Origin: Vibrio gigantis
GTDB lineage: Bacteria > Pseudomonadota > Gammaproteobacteria > Enterobacterales > Vibrionaceae
NCBI RefSeq assembly: GCF_024347515.1
Contig: NZ_AP025492.1
Span: 2,852,001 to 2,916,000, forward strand
Direction of reading: 5' to 3'
Length of the DNA: 64,000 bases
In this document: positions 17,385 through 27,307 of the stretch, piece after piece
How positions within the stretch are numbered: position 1 is the stretch's first letter
How the letters are laid out: the number at the start of each line of letters is the position of its first letter
Translations under genes and position numbers: made by a program
The notes under the pieces: model-generated
The model's database searches: none
What the model was told of the DNA's origin: nothing
What the model saw: only the letters and a program-made list of their open reading frames with translations

Positions 17385-19073
17385 ATGATTCAGCCTAACG
17401 AGTTTAGCCAAGAACAAGCAACAGCTCTCCCTACACCCAATGACATGATTTTAAAATGGGCAGAAGAACGCCCAGATGAAGTCTATTTGAAGCAGATTAT
17501 TAACCGCCAATTTGTCGAATTTACTTATAAAGAAGTAGCTGACAAAGCACTGAAACTGGCGTCAGCATTAGAAAAACTCGGAGCCCAGCCTGGTGATCGA
17601 GTTGCTCTCGTATCAAAAAACTGTGCAGAGTGGTTCATCTGTGATCTTGCCATGATGTTAGGAGATTTTGTCAGCGTCCCAATCTTTCCAACCGCTGGTG
17701 CAGATACCATTCAGTACTGTATTGAACACAGTGAAAGTAAAATTGTGATTGCAGGTAAGCTTGACGATCCTAAAGCCACCCAAAAAGTACTGGATGACAA
17801 TCCGAGCTTAGTGAGCATTTCACTGCCATACGACAGCGCAGCGAAATGCCAACACACCTTCGAACAACTCATCGATACACATGAACCATCAACTAAGCGC
17901 CCTCAGCATCACGACGATAAGCTGATGTCACTTGTTTATACTTCGGGTACATCTGGGCTACCAAAAGGCGCAATGCTCACATACGGCTCGTTTACTTGGT
18001 CAGTTCAAAGGTTGATCGACCATATTGGAATCCAACCCGGCGATCGCCTGTTTTCTTACCTACCACTTGCTCATATTACAGAACGCGTTTACATCTTTGG
18101 TTCTTCAATTATGGGCGGTGTGGTCACCGCTTTCCCTGAGTCTTTAGACACGTTTATTGATGATGTGAAAATGCATCGCCCAACTCTGTTTATTTCAGTT
18201 CCTCGTTTATGGACGCTGTTCCAGCAGCGAATCCAAGATAAGTTACCGCAGAAAAAGCTCAACTTCTTACTTAAAATTCCGTTCATCAACAACATCATTA
18301 AGAAGAAACTTGCTGATGGTTTAGGGTTAGATCAAGCCCGCGTTCTTGGGTGTGGTTCAGCACCAGTATCACCCGCTCTACTTGCATGGTATGAAAGCGT
18401 TGGTTTACATATTACCGAAGCTTGGGGAATGACAGAGTCTTTCGCCTACAGCACACTTAACTACCCATTCAGAGCAGATAAAATTGGTACTGTTGGTAAT
18501 GCAGGTCCGGGGATCGAACTCAAGATAGCGGAAGACGAAGAAATACTTGTTCGAGGCAAAGGGTTGTTCTCTGGTTACTACAAAAATGATATTGCGACTC
18601 AAGAGTCTTTTAACTCCGAAGGTTGGCTCCATACAGGAGACATCGGTGATATCGACAGCGAAGGCTACCTAACGATCCGTGGACGTAAGAAGGATACCTT
18701 CAAAACCGCGAAAGGTAAGTTTGTTGCTCCTGTACCTATCGAGAACAAACTCTTTGAATACAGTCGCGTAGAAATGATGTGTTTGATCGGTTTAGGCTTA
18801 CCTGGTCCTATTTTGCTTGTCGTTCCACACGACTTCCCTAACTTTGATCGAGCCCGTTATGAGAAAACCACCAAGCGTGTTATCGAAAAAATGAACGAAC
18901 AACTCGCCTCACATGAGAAGATCAAAGGTGTATTGATGATTAAGGAACCGTGGAGTATTGAGAATGGCGTGTTAACTCCTACTCTTAAGATCAAACGACA
19001 TATCCTTGAGCAGAAGTACCACGAAGTCGGTCATAACTGGCCGAAAGATAAATTGGTAGTTTGGGAAGAATAA
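17385..19073 (+). CDS. AMP-dependent acyl-CoA synthetase, long-chain type
   Basis: A 562-residue ANL-superfamily enzyme that would activate a fatty acid to acyl-AMP and then acyl-CoA. The P-loop motif is YTSGTSGLPKGAM near residue 185; A5-like AWGMTESFAYS and the A8 hinge GWLHTGDIGDIDSEGYLTIRGRKKD are all present. The protein is shorter than FadD and closer to the eukaryote-like long-chain synthetases common in Vibrio. GGAG lies before the ATG, and an intrinsic terminator follows directly. A similar gene lies next to the EF-G2/radA block in other vibrios, so the core chromosome appears to resume here. The exact substrate is unknown. Confidence 0.87.
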   Translation: MIQPNEFSQEQATALPTPNDMILKWAEERPDEVYLKQIINRQFVEFTYKEVADKALKLASALEKLGAQPGDRVALVSKNCAEWFICDLAMMLGDFVSVPIFPTAGADTIQYCIEHSESKIVIAGKLDDPKATQKVLDDNPSLVSISLPYDSAAKCQHTFEQLIDTHEPSTKRPQHHDDKLMSLVYTSGTSGLPKGAMLTYGSFTWSVQRLIDHIGIQPGDRLFSYLPLAHITERVYIFGSSIMGGVVTAFPESLDTFIDDVKMHRPTLFISVPRLWTLFQQRIQDKLPQKKLNFLLKIPFINNIIKKKLADGLGLDQARVLGCGSAPVSPALLAWYESVGLHITEAWGMTESFAYSTLNYPFRADKIGTVGNAGPGIELKIAEDEEILVRGKGLFSGYYKNDIATQESFNSEGWLHTGDIGDIDSEGYLTIRGRKKDTFKTAKGKFVAPVPIENKLFEYSRVEMMCLIGLGLPGPILLVVPHDFPNFDRARYEKTTKRVIEKMNEQLASHEKIKGVLMIKEPWSIENGVLTPTLKIKRHILEQKYHEVGHNWPKDKLVVWEE

Positions 19074-19084
19074 TAAAAATCAAG

Positions 19085-19110
19085 AGGGAGCCATTATGGC
19101 TCCTTTTTTT
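19085..19110 (+). terminator. Intrinsic terminator of the acyl-CoA synthetase gene
   Basis: A 6-bp stem GGAGCC / GGCTCC with a short ATTAT loop, followed by seven T residues. Confidence 0.85.
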
Positions 19111-19198
19111 CGTAACAAGCTCTGTTCGTCATCCCCTAAACTTACTAGGCCGTTCTATTACAACTAAGCAATGTATTATCTCTCCCTTCTCCCCAGAC

Positions 19199-19405
19199 TC
19201 ACTCCCAAAATGACTTCTTCAGCTCTTTCTCCACCTGCTCCGAAGTAATCCCGACATCTCTCAATAAATAATCGGGTAGCTCAGACAGTTGCTTTCTAGT
19301 TCTACGATTTTGAAAATACAGGCCTAATTTAGAATAGAATTTCTTACCTGATAACAATGATAAGAATGAATGATGAGTATTTGATGTCGCGGTTATCGTG
19401 TTCAT
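19199..19405 (-). CDS. DUF1127 small protein
   Basis: A 68-residue protein whose C-terminus (RRTRKQLSELPDYLLRDVGIT) is the arginine-rich DUF1127/YjiS-like motif. Such proteins are small, basic and often linked to RNA binding or stress and phosphate metabolism in alphaproteobacteria; function in Vibrio is unknown. The start at 19405 has AGGAG upstream; a start 84 bases earlier would overlap the divergent regulator. Divergent orientation to a LysR gene is a common arrangement and suggests control by it. Confidence 0.82.
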   Translation of the reverse strand: MNTITATSNTHHSFLSLLSGKKFYSKLGLYFQNRRTRKQLSELPDYLLRDVGITSEQVEKELKKSFWE

Positions 19406-19508
19406 AATCGTTCTCCTATTGACGCTTTGCTTTGTCATGGTCAATAATCGACCAGTAACGCAATGTAGACAAACGATAGATACTGGCACTAAGTTAAGGA
19501 AAACTAAT

Positions 19509-20459
19509 GTGAGAGAACAAACCCCGCCATTCCAAGGAATCTATTACTTTTATACTGCGGCTGAAACAGGCAGTTTTAAGCTTGCAGCAGAAAAGCTATT
19601 TGTCACGGCTGCAGCAGTCAGCCAACAAATTCGCCAACTTGAAGAATGGTTAGGCGCAGACCTGTTTATTCGCCAACACCGAAAAGTAGTATTAACCCAT
19701 GAAGGCGAAGTACTGTACCTGCAAGCGAAGAAAGGCTTTGCCCATATTCATGACGGAGTAAGACAAATCAACCAAGATCCTAATCCCACTCAGCTGTCGA
19801 TCTCTACCGTGCCTTCCTTTGCTCAACATTGGCTAGTACCGAGAATTGGCGACTTTCGCGATCGTCACCCTGATCTATCCATGCTAATTGAGCCAACCAA
19901 TAAGCTAGTCACATTTGAAGGTTCTAATGTCGATATCTGCGTTCGATATGGTCATGGAAATTACCCAAACATCGAATCACGCTGGTTGATGGACGAAGTG
20001 GTTTACCCGGTTTGCCACCCGATCTACCAAGAGAAGCATGGTATTTACGACATCGGCGATCTACACAAAGCTGAGCTAATTGAAGACCGCTGGCCTGATA
20101 TGGATTGGAATCTATGGTTAGACGTTGTTGGAGCAAAGGCAGGACGTTCATCACTGCAATTTGATGGTTCGCATTTTGTTTTAGAGGGTGCGTTATCCGT
20201 TCAAGGTGTCGCGTTGGTCAAGCACAGCTTGGTTTATCGGTATTTGCAGGAAAAGAAGTTAGTACGGATAGGTAACATAGCCTTAAAGCCTAAGTACAAT
20301 TACTTTTTGTGTGCACCTGCTGGTTATTTCCATCGAGAGAAGATAAAGCGTTTTGAAGCATGGATGCAGGGGCAGGTTGGGCTATTTGGCAATAAAGGGC
20401 GGGAGGAACTTTCTATTATCGATACAAACTACGAGCTGAAATGGTCTGATAATTCATAA
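19509..20459 (+). CDS. LysR-family transcriptional regulator, GcvA-like
   Basis: About 316 residues from the GTG at 19509, which has AAGGA eight bases upstream. Residues 10-75 are the winged helix-turn-helix (YYFYTAAETGSFKLAAEKLFVTAAAVSQQIRQLEEWLGA split over two helices), followed by a periplasmic-binding-protein-like effector domain (LSISTVPSFAQHWLVPRIGDF). The pattern is close to the GcvA branch. It is divergent from the DUF1127 gene with a 103-base gap. The effector cannot be inferred. Earlier in-frame starts at 19398 and 19437 are less likely because they enter the DUF1127 promoter. Confidence 0.85.
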   Translation: MREQTPPFQGIYYFYTAAETGSFKLAAEKLFVTAAAVSQQIRQLEEWLGADLFIRQHRKVVLTHEGEVLYLQAKKGFAHIHDGVRQINQDPNPTQLSISTVPSFAQHWLVPRIGDFRDRHPDLSMLIEPTNKLVTFEGSNVDICVRYGHGNYPNIESRWLMDEVVYPVCHPIYQEKHGIYDIGDLHKAELIEDRWPDMDWNLWLDVVGAKAGRSSLQFDGSHFVLEGALSVQGVALVKHSLVYRYLQEKKLVRIGNIALKPKYNYFLCAPAGYFHREKIKRFEAWMQGQVGLFGNKGREELSIIDTNYELKWSDNS

Positions 20460-20504
20460 AGCGAAACTGATATACTTAGCCAAAATAAATGGCGAGAACA
20501 CCTC

Positions 20505-20717
20505 ATGACACAAGAAAATAACCCACTTCACGGCATCACACTGCAAAAGCTACTGACTGAGTTGGTTGAGCATTACGGTTGGGAAGAGTTGAGTTACATG
20601 GTCAACATCAACTGTTTCAAAAAAGACCCGAGTATTAAATCTAGCCTAAAGTTTTTGCGTAAAACTGACTGGGCTCGCACTAAAGTAGAGCAGATCTACA
20701 TTGATTTAAAACGCTAG
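20505..20717 (+). CDS. VF530 family DNA-binding protein (DUF2132)
   Basis: A 70-residue protein, [18 protein letters not shown]..., with the VF530 signature ([39 protein letters not shown]). The family is named after an Aliivibrio fischeri protein of known structure and is classed as DNA-binding with unknown role. It lies 45 bases after the LysR gene and could share its transcript. The tandem repeat begins 58 bases downstream. Confidence 0.85.
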   Translation: MTQENNPLHGITLQKLLTELVEHYGWEELSYMVNINCFKKDPSIKSSLKFLRKTDWARTKVEQIYIDLKR

Positions 20718-20775
20718 TCCCTCTTCTTCCGCTCTATCTAAATCTGTCCCGTATCTATTAGGTGCGGGATCATAT

Positions 20776-20901
20776 CATCTCACGCATCTCACGCATCTCA
20801 CGCATCTCACGCATCTCACGCATCTCACGCATCTCACGCATCTCACGCATCTCACGCATCTCACGCATCTCACGCATCTCACGCATCTCACGCATCTCAC
20901 G
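20776..20901. repeat. 14 x 9-bp tandem repeat CATCTCACG
   Basis: Fourteen perfect copies of CATCTCACG, 126 bases, lie between the VF530 gene and the terminator of the EF-G gene. The period is a multiple of three, so each copy would read Ile-Ser-Arg in one plus frame, but there is no sign of a real gene. Perfect identity of all copies points to recent slippage; copy number should vary between strains. Confidence 0.95.
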
Positions 20902-20918
20902 CAGTATGTTACAAGCAA

Positions 20919-20956
20919 TAAAAAGCCCCGCAAGCTTTCACTTGCGGGGCTTTTTT
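20919..20956. terminator. Bidirectional terminator between the VF530 region and EF-G gene
   Basis: Stem GCCCCGCAAG / CTTGCGGGGC with a 6-base loop, A-run on the left and T-run on the right, so it can serve both the leftward EF-G gene and rightward transcription from the LysR/VF530 side. Confidence 0.9.
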
Positions 20957-20978
20957 AGCTAATTTAGAAAAGGGCTAA

Positions 20979-23066
20979 TTACTTACCAGCTTCTTTTTCA
21001 GCTTTAACTTTTGCAATCACTTCGTCAGCAACGTTAGTTGGACATGGTGCGTATTGTGCGAATTCCATAGAGAATTGGCCACGACCAGAAGTGATAGTAC
21101 GTAGGTGACCGATGTAGCCGAACATCTCAGAAAGAGGTACGTCAGCTTTAATACGAACACCAGTTACGCCAGCTTGTTGATCTTTGATCATGCCACGACG
21201 ACGGTTAAGGTCACCGATAACATCACCAACGTGATCGTCTGGAGTGAACACGTCAACGTTCATGATAGGCTCAAGAAGTTGCGCGCCAGCTTTAGGCATA
21301 GATTGACGGAATGCACCTTTCGCTGCGATTTCAAATGCGATAGCAGATGAATCGACTGCGTGGAAGCCACCATCGAACAGTTCAACTTCAACGTCTAGAG
21401 TTGGGAAGCCAGCTAGTACGCCGTTTTCCATCATAGATGCGAAGCCTTTCTCAACTGCAGGCCAGAATTCTTTAGGAACGTTACCGCCCACAACTACAGA
21501 GTTGAACTTGAAGCCAGAACCTGCTTCGCCTGGTTTGATACGGTAATCGATCTTACCGAATTGACCAGAACCACCAGATTGCTTCTTGTGCGTGTAGCTA
21601 TCTTCAATTGCTTGAGTGATAGTTTCACGGTAAGCAACTTGAGGAGCACCTACAGTTAGGTCAACGCCGTATGTACGCTTAAGGATATCTACCTTGATGT
21701 CTAGGTGAAGTTCACCCATACCTTTCAGGATAGTTTCGCCAGTCTCTTCGTCAGTCTCAACTTGGAAAGATGGATCTTCTGCAACCATTTTACCGATCGC
21801 GATACCCATTTTCTCAGAACCGCCTTTATCTTTTGGAGATACAGCGATTGAGATTACTGGAGTTGGGAATACCATTGGCTCAAGCGTTACTTGGTGCTTA
21901 GGATCACATAGAGTGTGACCAGTTTGCACGTTCTTCATACCAACGATCGCAATGATGTCACCAGCTTGTGCGCTAGTTAGTTCGTTACGGTCATCAGCTT
22001 GCATCTCAACCATACGGCCAACACGTTCTGTTTTGCCAGTGAATGAGTTAAGAATCGTGTCACCTTTGTTCAGTTTACCAGAGTAAATACGAACGAAAGT
22101 TAGAGCACCGAAGCGGTCATCCATGATTTTGAATGCAAGCGCTTTGAAAGTTTCATCTGTAGAAACGATAGCGTGTTCGCCAGTTTCTTCGCCGTTCTCA
22201 TCCATTAGAGGTTGAGGATCAACTTCAGTTGGTGCTGGTAGGTAATCTACTACAGCATCAAGGATAAGTTGCATACCTTTGTTCTTGAACGCAGAACCAC
22301 AGAACGTAGGGAAGAATGCGATATCACGAGTACCTTTACGGATACAACGCTTGATGTCTTCGATAGAAGGCTCTTCACCTTCCATGTAAGCTTCCATTAG
22401 GTCATCGTCTTGCTCTACAGCAGTTTCGATTAGCTCTTCACGGTATTGCTCAACGTCATCAACCATGTCCGCAGGAACATCTTTGATTTCGTAGTTTTCA
22501 GGAAGACCAGTGTCATCCCAAACGTATGCTTTACGGCTTAGTAGGTCTACAACACCAACGAATTCGTCTTCACGACCGATTGGTAGAACCATAACTAGAG
22601 GAGTAGCACCTAGAACGTTTTTAACTTGGTCAACAACGTTGTAGAAATCTGCACCCATACGGTCTAGTTTGTTAACGAAGATCAGACGAGATACTTCTGA
22701 TTCGTTAGCGTAGCGCCAGTTAGTTTCTGATTGAGGTTCAACACCACCAGAACCACAGAATACACCGATACCGCCATCAAGAACTTTAAGAGAACGGTAT
22801 ACTTCAACTGTGAAGTCAACGTGTCCAGGAGTATCGATAACGTTTAGACGGTGATCGTTCCAAAAACAGCTTACAGCTGCTGATTGGATAGTAATACCGC
22901 GCTCAGCTTCCTGTTCCATGAAGTCAGTCGTTGATTCGCCATCATGTACTTCACCAGTCTTGTGGATTTGACCAGTTAGCTTAAGGATACGCTCAGTGGT
23001 AGTTGTTTTACCCGCATCAACGTGCGCGAAAATACCAATGTTTCTGTATTTCGATAAATCTGCCAT
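20979..23066 (-). CDS. fusA2: Elongation factor G, paralogue outside the str operon (EF-G2)
   Basis: A full-length 695-residue translational GTPase: G1 [10 protein letters not shown] near residue 14, G2/G3 with RGITIQSAA and DTPGHVDF, G4 NKLDRMGAD, then domains II-V ending in [16 protein letters not shown] catalyses tRNA-mRNA translocation and, with RRF, ribosome recycling. The neighbours are radA and a repeat rather than rpsL-rpsG-tufA, and the G domain differs from the usual Vibrio FusA (for example [19 protein letters not shown]), so this is the second EF-G that vibrios carry next to radA. Division of labour between the two is not known from sequence. Confidence 0.9.
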   Translation of the reverse strand: MADLSKYRNIGIFAHVDAGKTTTTERILKLTGQIHKTGEVHDGESTTDFMEQEAERGITIQSAAVSCFWNDHRLNVIDTPGHVDFTVEVYRSLKVLDGGIGVFCGSGGVEPQSETNWRYANESEVSRLIFVNKLDRMGADFYNVVDQVKNVLGATPLVMVLPIGREDEFVGVVDLLSRKAYVWDDTGLPENYEIKDVPADMVDDVEQYREELIETAVEQDDDLMEAYMEGEEPSIEDIKRCIRKGTRDIAFFPTFCGSAFKNKGMQLILDAVVDYLPAPTEVDPQPLMDENGEETGEHAIVSTDETFKALAFKIMDDRFGALTFVRIYSGKLNKGDTILNSFTGKTERVGRMVEMQADDRNELTSAQAGDIIAIVGMKNVQTGHTLCDPKHQVTLEPMVFPTPVISIAVSPKDKGGSEKMGIAIGKMVAEDPSFQVETDEETGETILKGMGELHLDIKVDILKRTYGVDLTVGAPQVAYRETITQAIEDSYTHKKQSGGSGQFGKIDYRIKPGEAGSGFKFNSVVVGGNVPKEFWPAVEKGFASMMENGVLAGFPTLDVEVELFDGGFHAVDSSAIAFEIAAKGAFRQSMPKAGAQLLEPIMNVDVFTPDDHVGDVIGDLNRRRGMIKDQQAGVTGVRIKADVPLSEMFGYIGHLRTITSGRGQFSMEFAQYAPCPTNVADEVIAKVKAEKEAGK

Positions 23067-23154
23067 TGTCTTACTCTGTTAATAGGATATAAAATGCGCG
23101 CAGAGTATATCACAATCTGTGAAGACTGATAGCTTTGCATGCATTTGGGACTAA

Positions 23155-23191
23155 AAAACTTTGCCTTTTTCTAACATATAGAAAAAGGCAA
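23155..23191 (-). terminator. Probable terminator of radA
   Basis: A perfect 13-bp inverted repeat (TTGCCTTTTTCTA / TAGAAAAAGGCAA, 5-base loop) lies in the 234-base gap between radA and the EF-G gene. On the minus strand it is followed by AGTTTTTT. The rest of the gap (23067-23154 and 23192-23300) should hold the EF-G promoter; a TATACT-like -10 on the minus strand is visible near 23112, without a good -35. Confidence 0.7.
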
Positions 23192-23300
23192 TCTATAGAA
23201 ACAATCTAAGTGACTGTTAAGTTTAGTGCTAACCTAAAGCGTATATAGCGCTCAAGTTAGACTGAATTTCTGCTGTATAGAGTAGCTGAAGTGAGCTCAA

Positions 23301-24680
23301 TTACAACTCATCAAAAGCATTAATTGCTTCCGATAATTTTTTCACGCCGTGGATCTGCATTCCAGGAATGCCACCTTTAGGCATGTTTGCTGCCGGTACG
23401 ATCGCTTTCTTAAAGCCATGTTTAAATGCCTCATTAAGACGCTCTTGCCCACTCGGTACCGGTCTAATCTCACCCGCTAGGCCCACTTCTCCAAATACCA
23501 CCACATCTTTTGGCAATGCACGGTCTCTGAAACTTGAAAGTAAAGCCATCACCAACGCAAGATCAGCACTGGTTTCGGTTACTTTAACACCACCGACGAC
23601 ATTCACAAACACATCTTGATCAGCCATTTGTAAACCGCCGTGTTTATGCAGCACCGCTAATAACAACGAAAGCCGGTTTTGTTCTAGACCGACAGCGACA
23701 CGACGCGGATTAGCCAGCTGGGAATAGTCCACCAGCGCTTGGATTTCGACAAGTAGTGGACGAGTACCTTCCCATACCACCATAACCGAACTGCCCGAGG
23801 TTTCTTCTTCACCACGAGACAAGAAAATCGCCGATGGGTTGCTGACTTCTTTTAGTCCTTGACCAGTCATAGCAAACACACCGAGTTCATTGACCGCACC
23901 AAAACGGTTTTTGTGACTGCGCAATGTTCTAAAGCGACTATCGGTTCCGCCATCCAATAGAACGGAGCAGTCAATTATGTGCTCAAGCACTTTTGGCCCG
24001 GCTAAGGTGCCGTCTTTAGTTACGTGTCCTACTAAGAACACAGCAACATTATTTTGTTTTGCGTAGCGCGTTAACGCGGTTGCTGATTCACGAACCTGAG
24101 CGACACTGCCCGGTGAAGATTGAACATCAGCAACATGCATAACTTGGATTGAGTCGATAACCATGATCTTTGGCTGCTCTTTTTCAGCAACCTGACAGAT
24201 CTTATCAACGTTGGTTTCAGAGAGCATCTTTAGGTGCTCTTTCGGTAATCCAAGTCGAGAGGCTCGCATCGCAACCTGCTGTAGGGATTCTTCCCCTGTG
24301 ACATAAAGAGTCGGTAATTGTGAAGATAACTGACACATAGTCTGCAATAACAGCGTTGATTTACCCGCACCAGGGTTACCACCAATCAGAATCGCAGCAC
24401 CCGGTACCACACCACCACCGAGTACGCGGTCGAGTTCTTTAAAGCCACTGCTAAAGCGTGGCACTTCTTGCAAGTCGATTTCCGACAGCGTTTGAACTGA
24501 AGACTCGGTTGCACCACCAGCATAACCACTCAATCGTTCATTGCGCGCTACCTGAGGTGAAGCGGCTAACCTAACTTCTGTAATCGTGTTCCAAGCACCA
24601 CACGCGTTGCACTGCCCCTGCCAACGTGGAAAGTCAGCACCACAGTCATTACACACATAAGCTCGTTTTGCCTTAGCCAT
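23301..24680 (-). CDS. radA: DNA repair protein RadA/Sms
   Basis: A 459-residue protein acting in recombinational repair and natural transformation by promoting branch migration. The N-terminal zinc finger has C10, C13, C24 and C27; a RecA-like ATPase core has Walker A GGNPGAGKST around 100-109; the RadA-specific KNRFG motif (HKNRFGAVNE) and a C-terminal Lon-protease-like domain (VGGVKVTETSADLALVMALLSS) complete the protein. Length and domains match the family. It is transcribed alone, with its own hairpin terminator before the EF-G gene. Confidence 0.95.
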   Translation of the reverse strand: MAKAKRAYVCNDCGADFPRWQGQCNACGAWNTITEVRLAASPQVARNERLSGYAGGATESSVQTLSEIDLQEVPRFSSGFKELDRVLGGGVVPGAAILIGGNPGAGKSTLLLQTMCQLSSQLPTLYVTGEESLQQVAMRASRLGLPKEHLKMLSETNVDKICQVAEKEQPKIMVIDSIQVMHVADVQSSPGSVAQVRESATALTRYAKQNNVAVFLVGHVTKDGTLAGPKVLEHIIDCSVLLDGGTDSRFRTLRSHKNRFGAVNELGVFAMTGQGLKEVSNPSAIFLSRGEEETSGSSVMVVWEGTRPLLVEIQALVDYSQLANPRRVAVGLEQNRLSLLLAVLHKHGGLQMADQDVFVNVVGGVKVTETSADLALVMALLSSFRDRALPKDVVVFGEVGLAGEIRPVPSGQERLNEAFKHGFKKAIVPAANMPKGGIPGMQIHGVKKLSEAINAFDEL

Positions 24681-24841
24681 AAAACCTCAATAATTTACTC
24701 AGTTACACAATGATGTTGTCAATTTGTGACTTATTTGACCGTACGGGTGAAAATAAACGTTGCAGTCATACCACTTATACTTAAAGATCGATTTAAACTA
24801 GTCGATAACATAAATGCACCGTCCATTCTAACAAGAAAAGT

Positions 24842-27187
24842 ATGCAGCAATCTGAAATTCTATCTGTAGCAGAACGTCTTATCCCGGCCTACCACGCCGA
24901 AGATTTCGAATTCCTTCTTTCTCAAATGACAGAAGGCGAATCTCCGTCTCTAAAACTGCTGGTTAAAATGGAACTGAATCGTATCATGGCTCCGTGTACA
25001 AAGAGCATTGATTTACGTGGGCGCATTGATAATGAATGTCGTCAGTTCACATTGGACGGCCGTAAACACTGGCTCGATGACATAGCTTTAAACGCGTATC
25101 AACGTGGTACTAAAAAGTTTAAAGGTTACACAGAAGGTGCATGGGAGTTAGTAATGACTCCACGAACTCAACCACTGAGCGTTGTTAAAACGTCTTCTCA
25201 AGGTAACCTCGACATTACTAGCGCCAATAGCCCGTATGAAGCGGAAGCGATTAACCTAGGTTACGACTTAAAGCGTCAAGAAAACAGACTCAAGATTAGC
25301 TCGCAGGTAGAGATCATCACATCGAAAGGGCAAAGCCTACATGGTGTAACGGTTGATATCTCCCCGTCGGGTGCAAAGTTCAAGGTGCCGAGTGCCTTTA
25401 GATATAACCTCGGCGAGATCATCAGCGTTAAGTTCACAGAGCTTATTGAAAAGTCGCAAGAAAACGATGTTAACCAAGCGGTTGAATTTCGCGTTTTGGG
25501 TATCGACGAATCTTATGAGAACAACGCAGTAAAATTTCTAAGAACCATCAAGGTCAGCGACAACAACCTTGTGGCTCGCTTACTCGATGAGTCTTTAAAT
25601 AGCACAAGTAAGAAAACCAGCCATGAAAATCAAGATAGGATCATTCGAACTCGTACTCGAGGCATCGAACACACCTATCTAAAGCATACTTGTAACCTTC
25701 CTCTGTTCTTTAGCGGTAGCGAACTCAAGCTTGCTCTACTGACGGATAACAACCATCCGTTATGGCAATACTGGCACGACGAGCGAAATCAACAAGCTCT
25801 GGGAACTCTATTCAACGAGCAACGTATGAACCTGCTGGCTAAACCAGGAGTAAAGGGAACCAGTAACGTTATCTATTCTTTTACCCATGAACACCAAAAC
25901 AAGACCTTGTTCTATTCAATGATGCTACCTGAAGCCTCTCGTGAACAAAGACAGCTGTTCTGGCACATCGGTGGCAAGCGTAAAAGTTGGAAGGCGTTCA
26001 AGTTTTCGGTTTTCGAACTTTCAGACACTGAGCGACAAGCGTTAGCTAAACACTCGGATACGCTGGCTCAAAGCTCAGTTCAACTGACGCATTGTGGAAT
26101 CTTGCAAGAGATCGGCGATCACGAAAGTGCTGCAGATTATCTTCTGAGTGAAAAGCCACGCATTCCAAGCAGTGAACTGAACCGTTTCCGTCACCCGCGT
26201 ACCGTAGTCGGCAATATTCAAAGTATCTACTTTGACTCTCAGACTCGTCGTAAAGAGCCGAGATATCAATTTAAGTCTCCGTTGCAGATCATCTCACAAG
26301 ATGGCGCCGCGGCGAACGGACACACCTTAGATATCTCAAAGCGTGGACTGAGCATTAGCCTTGAACACCCAATGGTACTCAAGATTAATGATCAGGTATT
26401 AGTGAACTTCAACGAGCTACAGCTCTATGACAAGAACCTACCATTGAGCACCGTGCCTTACCACGTGATTCGAGTAAGCCCGAACGGCCGCAATGTACAA
26501 CTGGTTATCGCAGAGAATGCCAAAACAATGCGCACCATTGCTTTCCTTAATGGGCTTATCGATCAAAACCAAAGCAAGCTAGTTAAGAAGAAAGAGATAC
26601 TGCCAACACATTCGCTGCTCGAATCTCTGCATAACATTTTGCTAAGCAAGATGGTCAGCAACCCAATATTCATTGATAAGCCAAGCTCAACGCTGCGCTG
26701 TAAGATCATTGGTGTGAACTTCCCATTGAATAAGCACCTGGCGTTGCTTGCTAAACTCGGCCACAATCAAAAGTTCTCACTCGAACCTATTTTCAAAGGG
26801 CACTCCAACTCGCTGTTGGCTGAGCCACTGAAAAGAATTGAAGGTGCAGAGCCGAAACACCATGACGTATACATTGCTGCAGTTAAATTTGGCGACAAGA
26901 TCCAATCGGTTCACACCAAGCTGGTTAAAGACTTCGCCTCAGCCAAGGAACGCATCTTATTCATTAAGAAAGCTCAGCACTTAGGCGACGTGTATGTATT
27001 ACGAGTCACGACTGCACCTATCTTTAATCCGTTGACGAGTTTATTCCAGTCGGATTTAGAAGAGCTTTCACGCATCAGCATGCATCAAGCTAAGAAGCTA
27101 GAGAATGAAGTTACTGCATTTATCGGTTATGGCGAGATAGAAGATATTACTGATGAAGTGTTGATTCGATTGGAGCTGACTCGCTAA
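24842..27187 (+). CDS. Double PilZ-domain protein (PlzC-like)
   Basis: A 781-residue cytoplasmic protein with two PilZ domains. The first has R145-x3-R149 and DISPSG at 172-177; the second has R470-x3-R474 and DISKRG at 497-502. These RxxxR and DxSxxG motifs bind cyclic di-GMP. The flanking regions match no domain I recognise. Position between radA and serB is that of PlzC in V. cholerae, to which I assign it by synteny. Both binding motifs look intact. It points to c-di-GMP control of motility or surface functions; the target is unknown. A terminator shared with serB follows. Confidence 0.83.
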   Translation: MQQSEILSVAERLIPAYHAEDFEFLLSQMTEGESPSLKLLVKMELNRIMAPCTKSIDLRGRIDNECRQFTLDGRKHWLDDIALNAYQRGTKKFKGYTEGAWELVMTPRTQPLSVVKTSSQGNLDITSANSPYEAEAINLGYDLKRQENRLKISSQVEIITSKGQSLHGVTVDISPSGAKFKVPSAFRYNLGEIISVKFTELIEKSQENDVNQAVEFRVLGIDESYENNAVKFLRTIKVSDNNLVARLLDESLNSTSKKTSHENQDRIIRTRTRGIEHTYLKHTCNLPLFFSGSELKLALLTDNNHPLWQYWHDERNQQALGTLFNEQRMNLLAKPGVKGTSNVIYSFTHEHQNKTLFYSMMLPEASREQRQLFWHIGGKRKSWKAFKFSVFELSDTERQALAKHSDTLAQSSVQLTHCGILQEIGDHESAADYLLSEKPRIPSSELNRFRHPRTVVGNIQSIYFDSQTRRKEPRYQFKSPLQIISQDGAAANGHTLDISKRGLSISLEHPMVLKINDQVLVNFNELQLYDKNLPLSTVPYHVIRVSPNGRNVQLVIAENAKTMRTIAFLNGLIDQNQSKLVKKKEILPTHSLLESLHNILLSKMVSNPIFIDKPSSTLRCKIIGVNFPLNKHLALLAKLGHNQKFSLEPIFKGHSNSLLAEPLKRIEGAEPKHHDVYIAAVKFGDKIQSVHTKLVKDFASAKERILFIKKAQHLGDVYVLRVTTAPIFNPLTSLFQSDLEELSRISMHQAKKLENEVTAFIGYGEIEDITDEVLIRLELTR

Positions 27188-27228
27188 TCTAAACCTCTAG
27201 TCAGCCGATACACCAGAGGCAAAAATAG

Positions 27229-27256
27229 AAAAAGCAGGCTTATCACCTGCTTTTTT
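27229..27256. terminator. Bidirectional terminator between PilZ gene and serB
   Basis: Stem AGCAGG / CCTGCT, 7-base loop, T-run right and A-run left; it lies between convergent genes. Confidence 0.88.
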
Positions 27257-27307
27257 GTATCTGATCTCTACTATAATTTGCGCCTAATAGAGCTTATCGA
27301 ACAAACC

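Noticed and set aside
20776..20901. Possible CRISPR array
   Set aside because: Units are 9 bp with no spacers; it is a simple tandem repeat.
20762..20962. Open frame encoding an Ile-Ser-Arg repeat peptide
   Set aside because: It exists only because the 9-bp repeat has a period divisible by three; there is no ribosome site and it runs into the terminator.
20979..23066. Str-operon EF-G (fusA with rpsL, rpsG, tuf)
   Set aside because: None of the str operon genes is adjacent; radA context fits the paralogue.
23080..23120. TCACAGATTGTGA before the EF-G gene as a CRP site
   Set aside because: The half-sites are in the wrong order and spacing for CRP.
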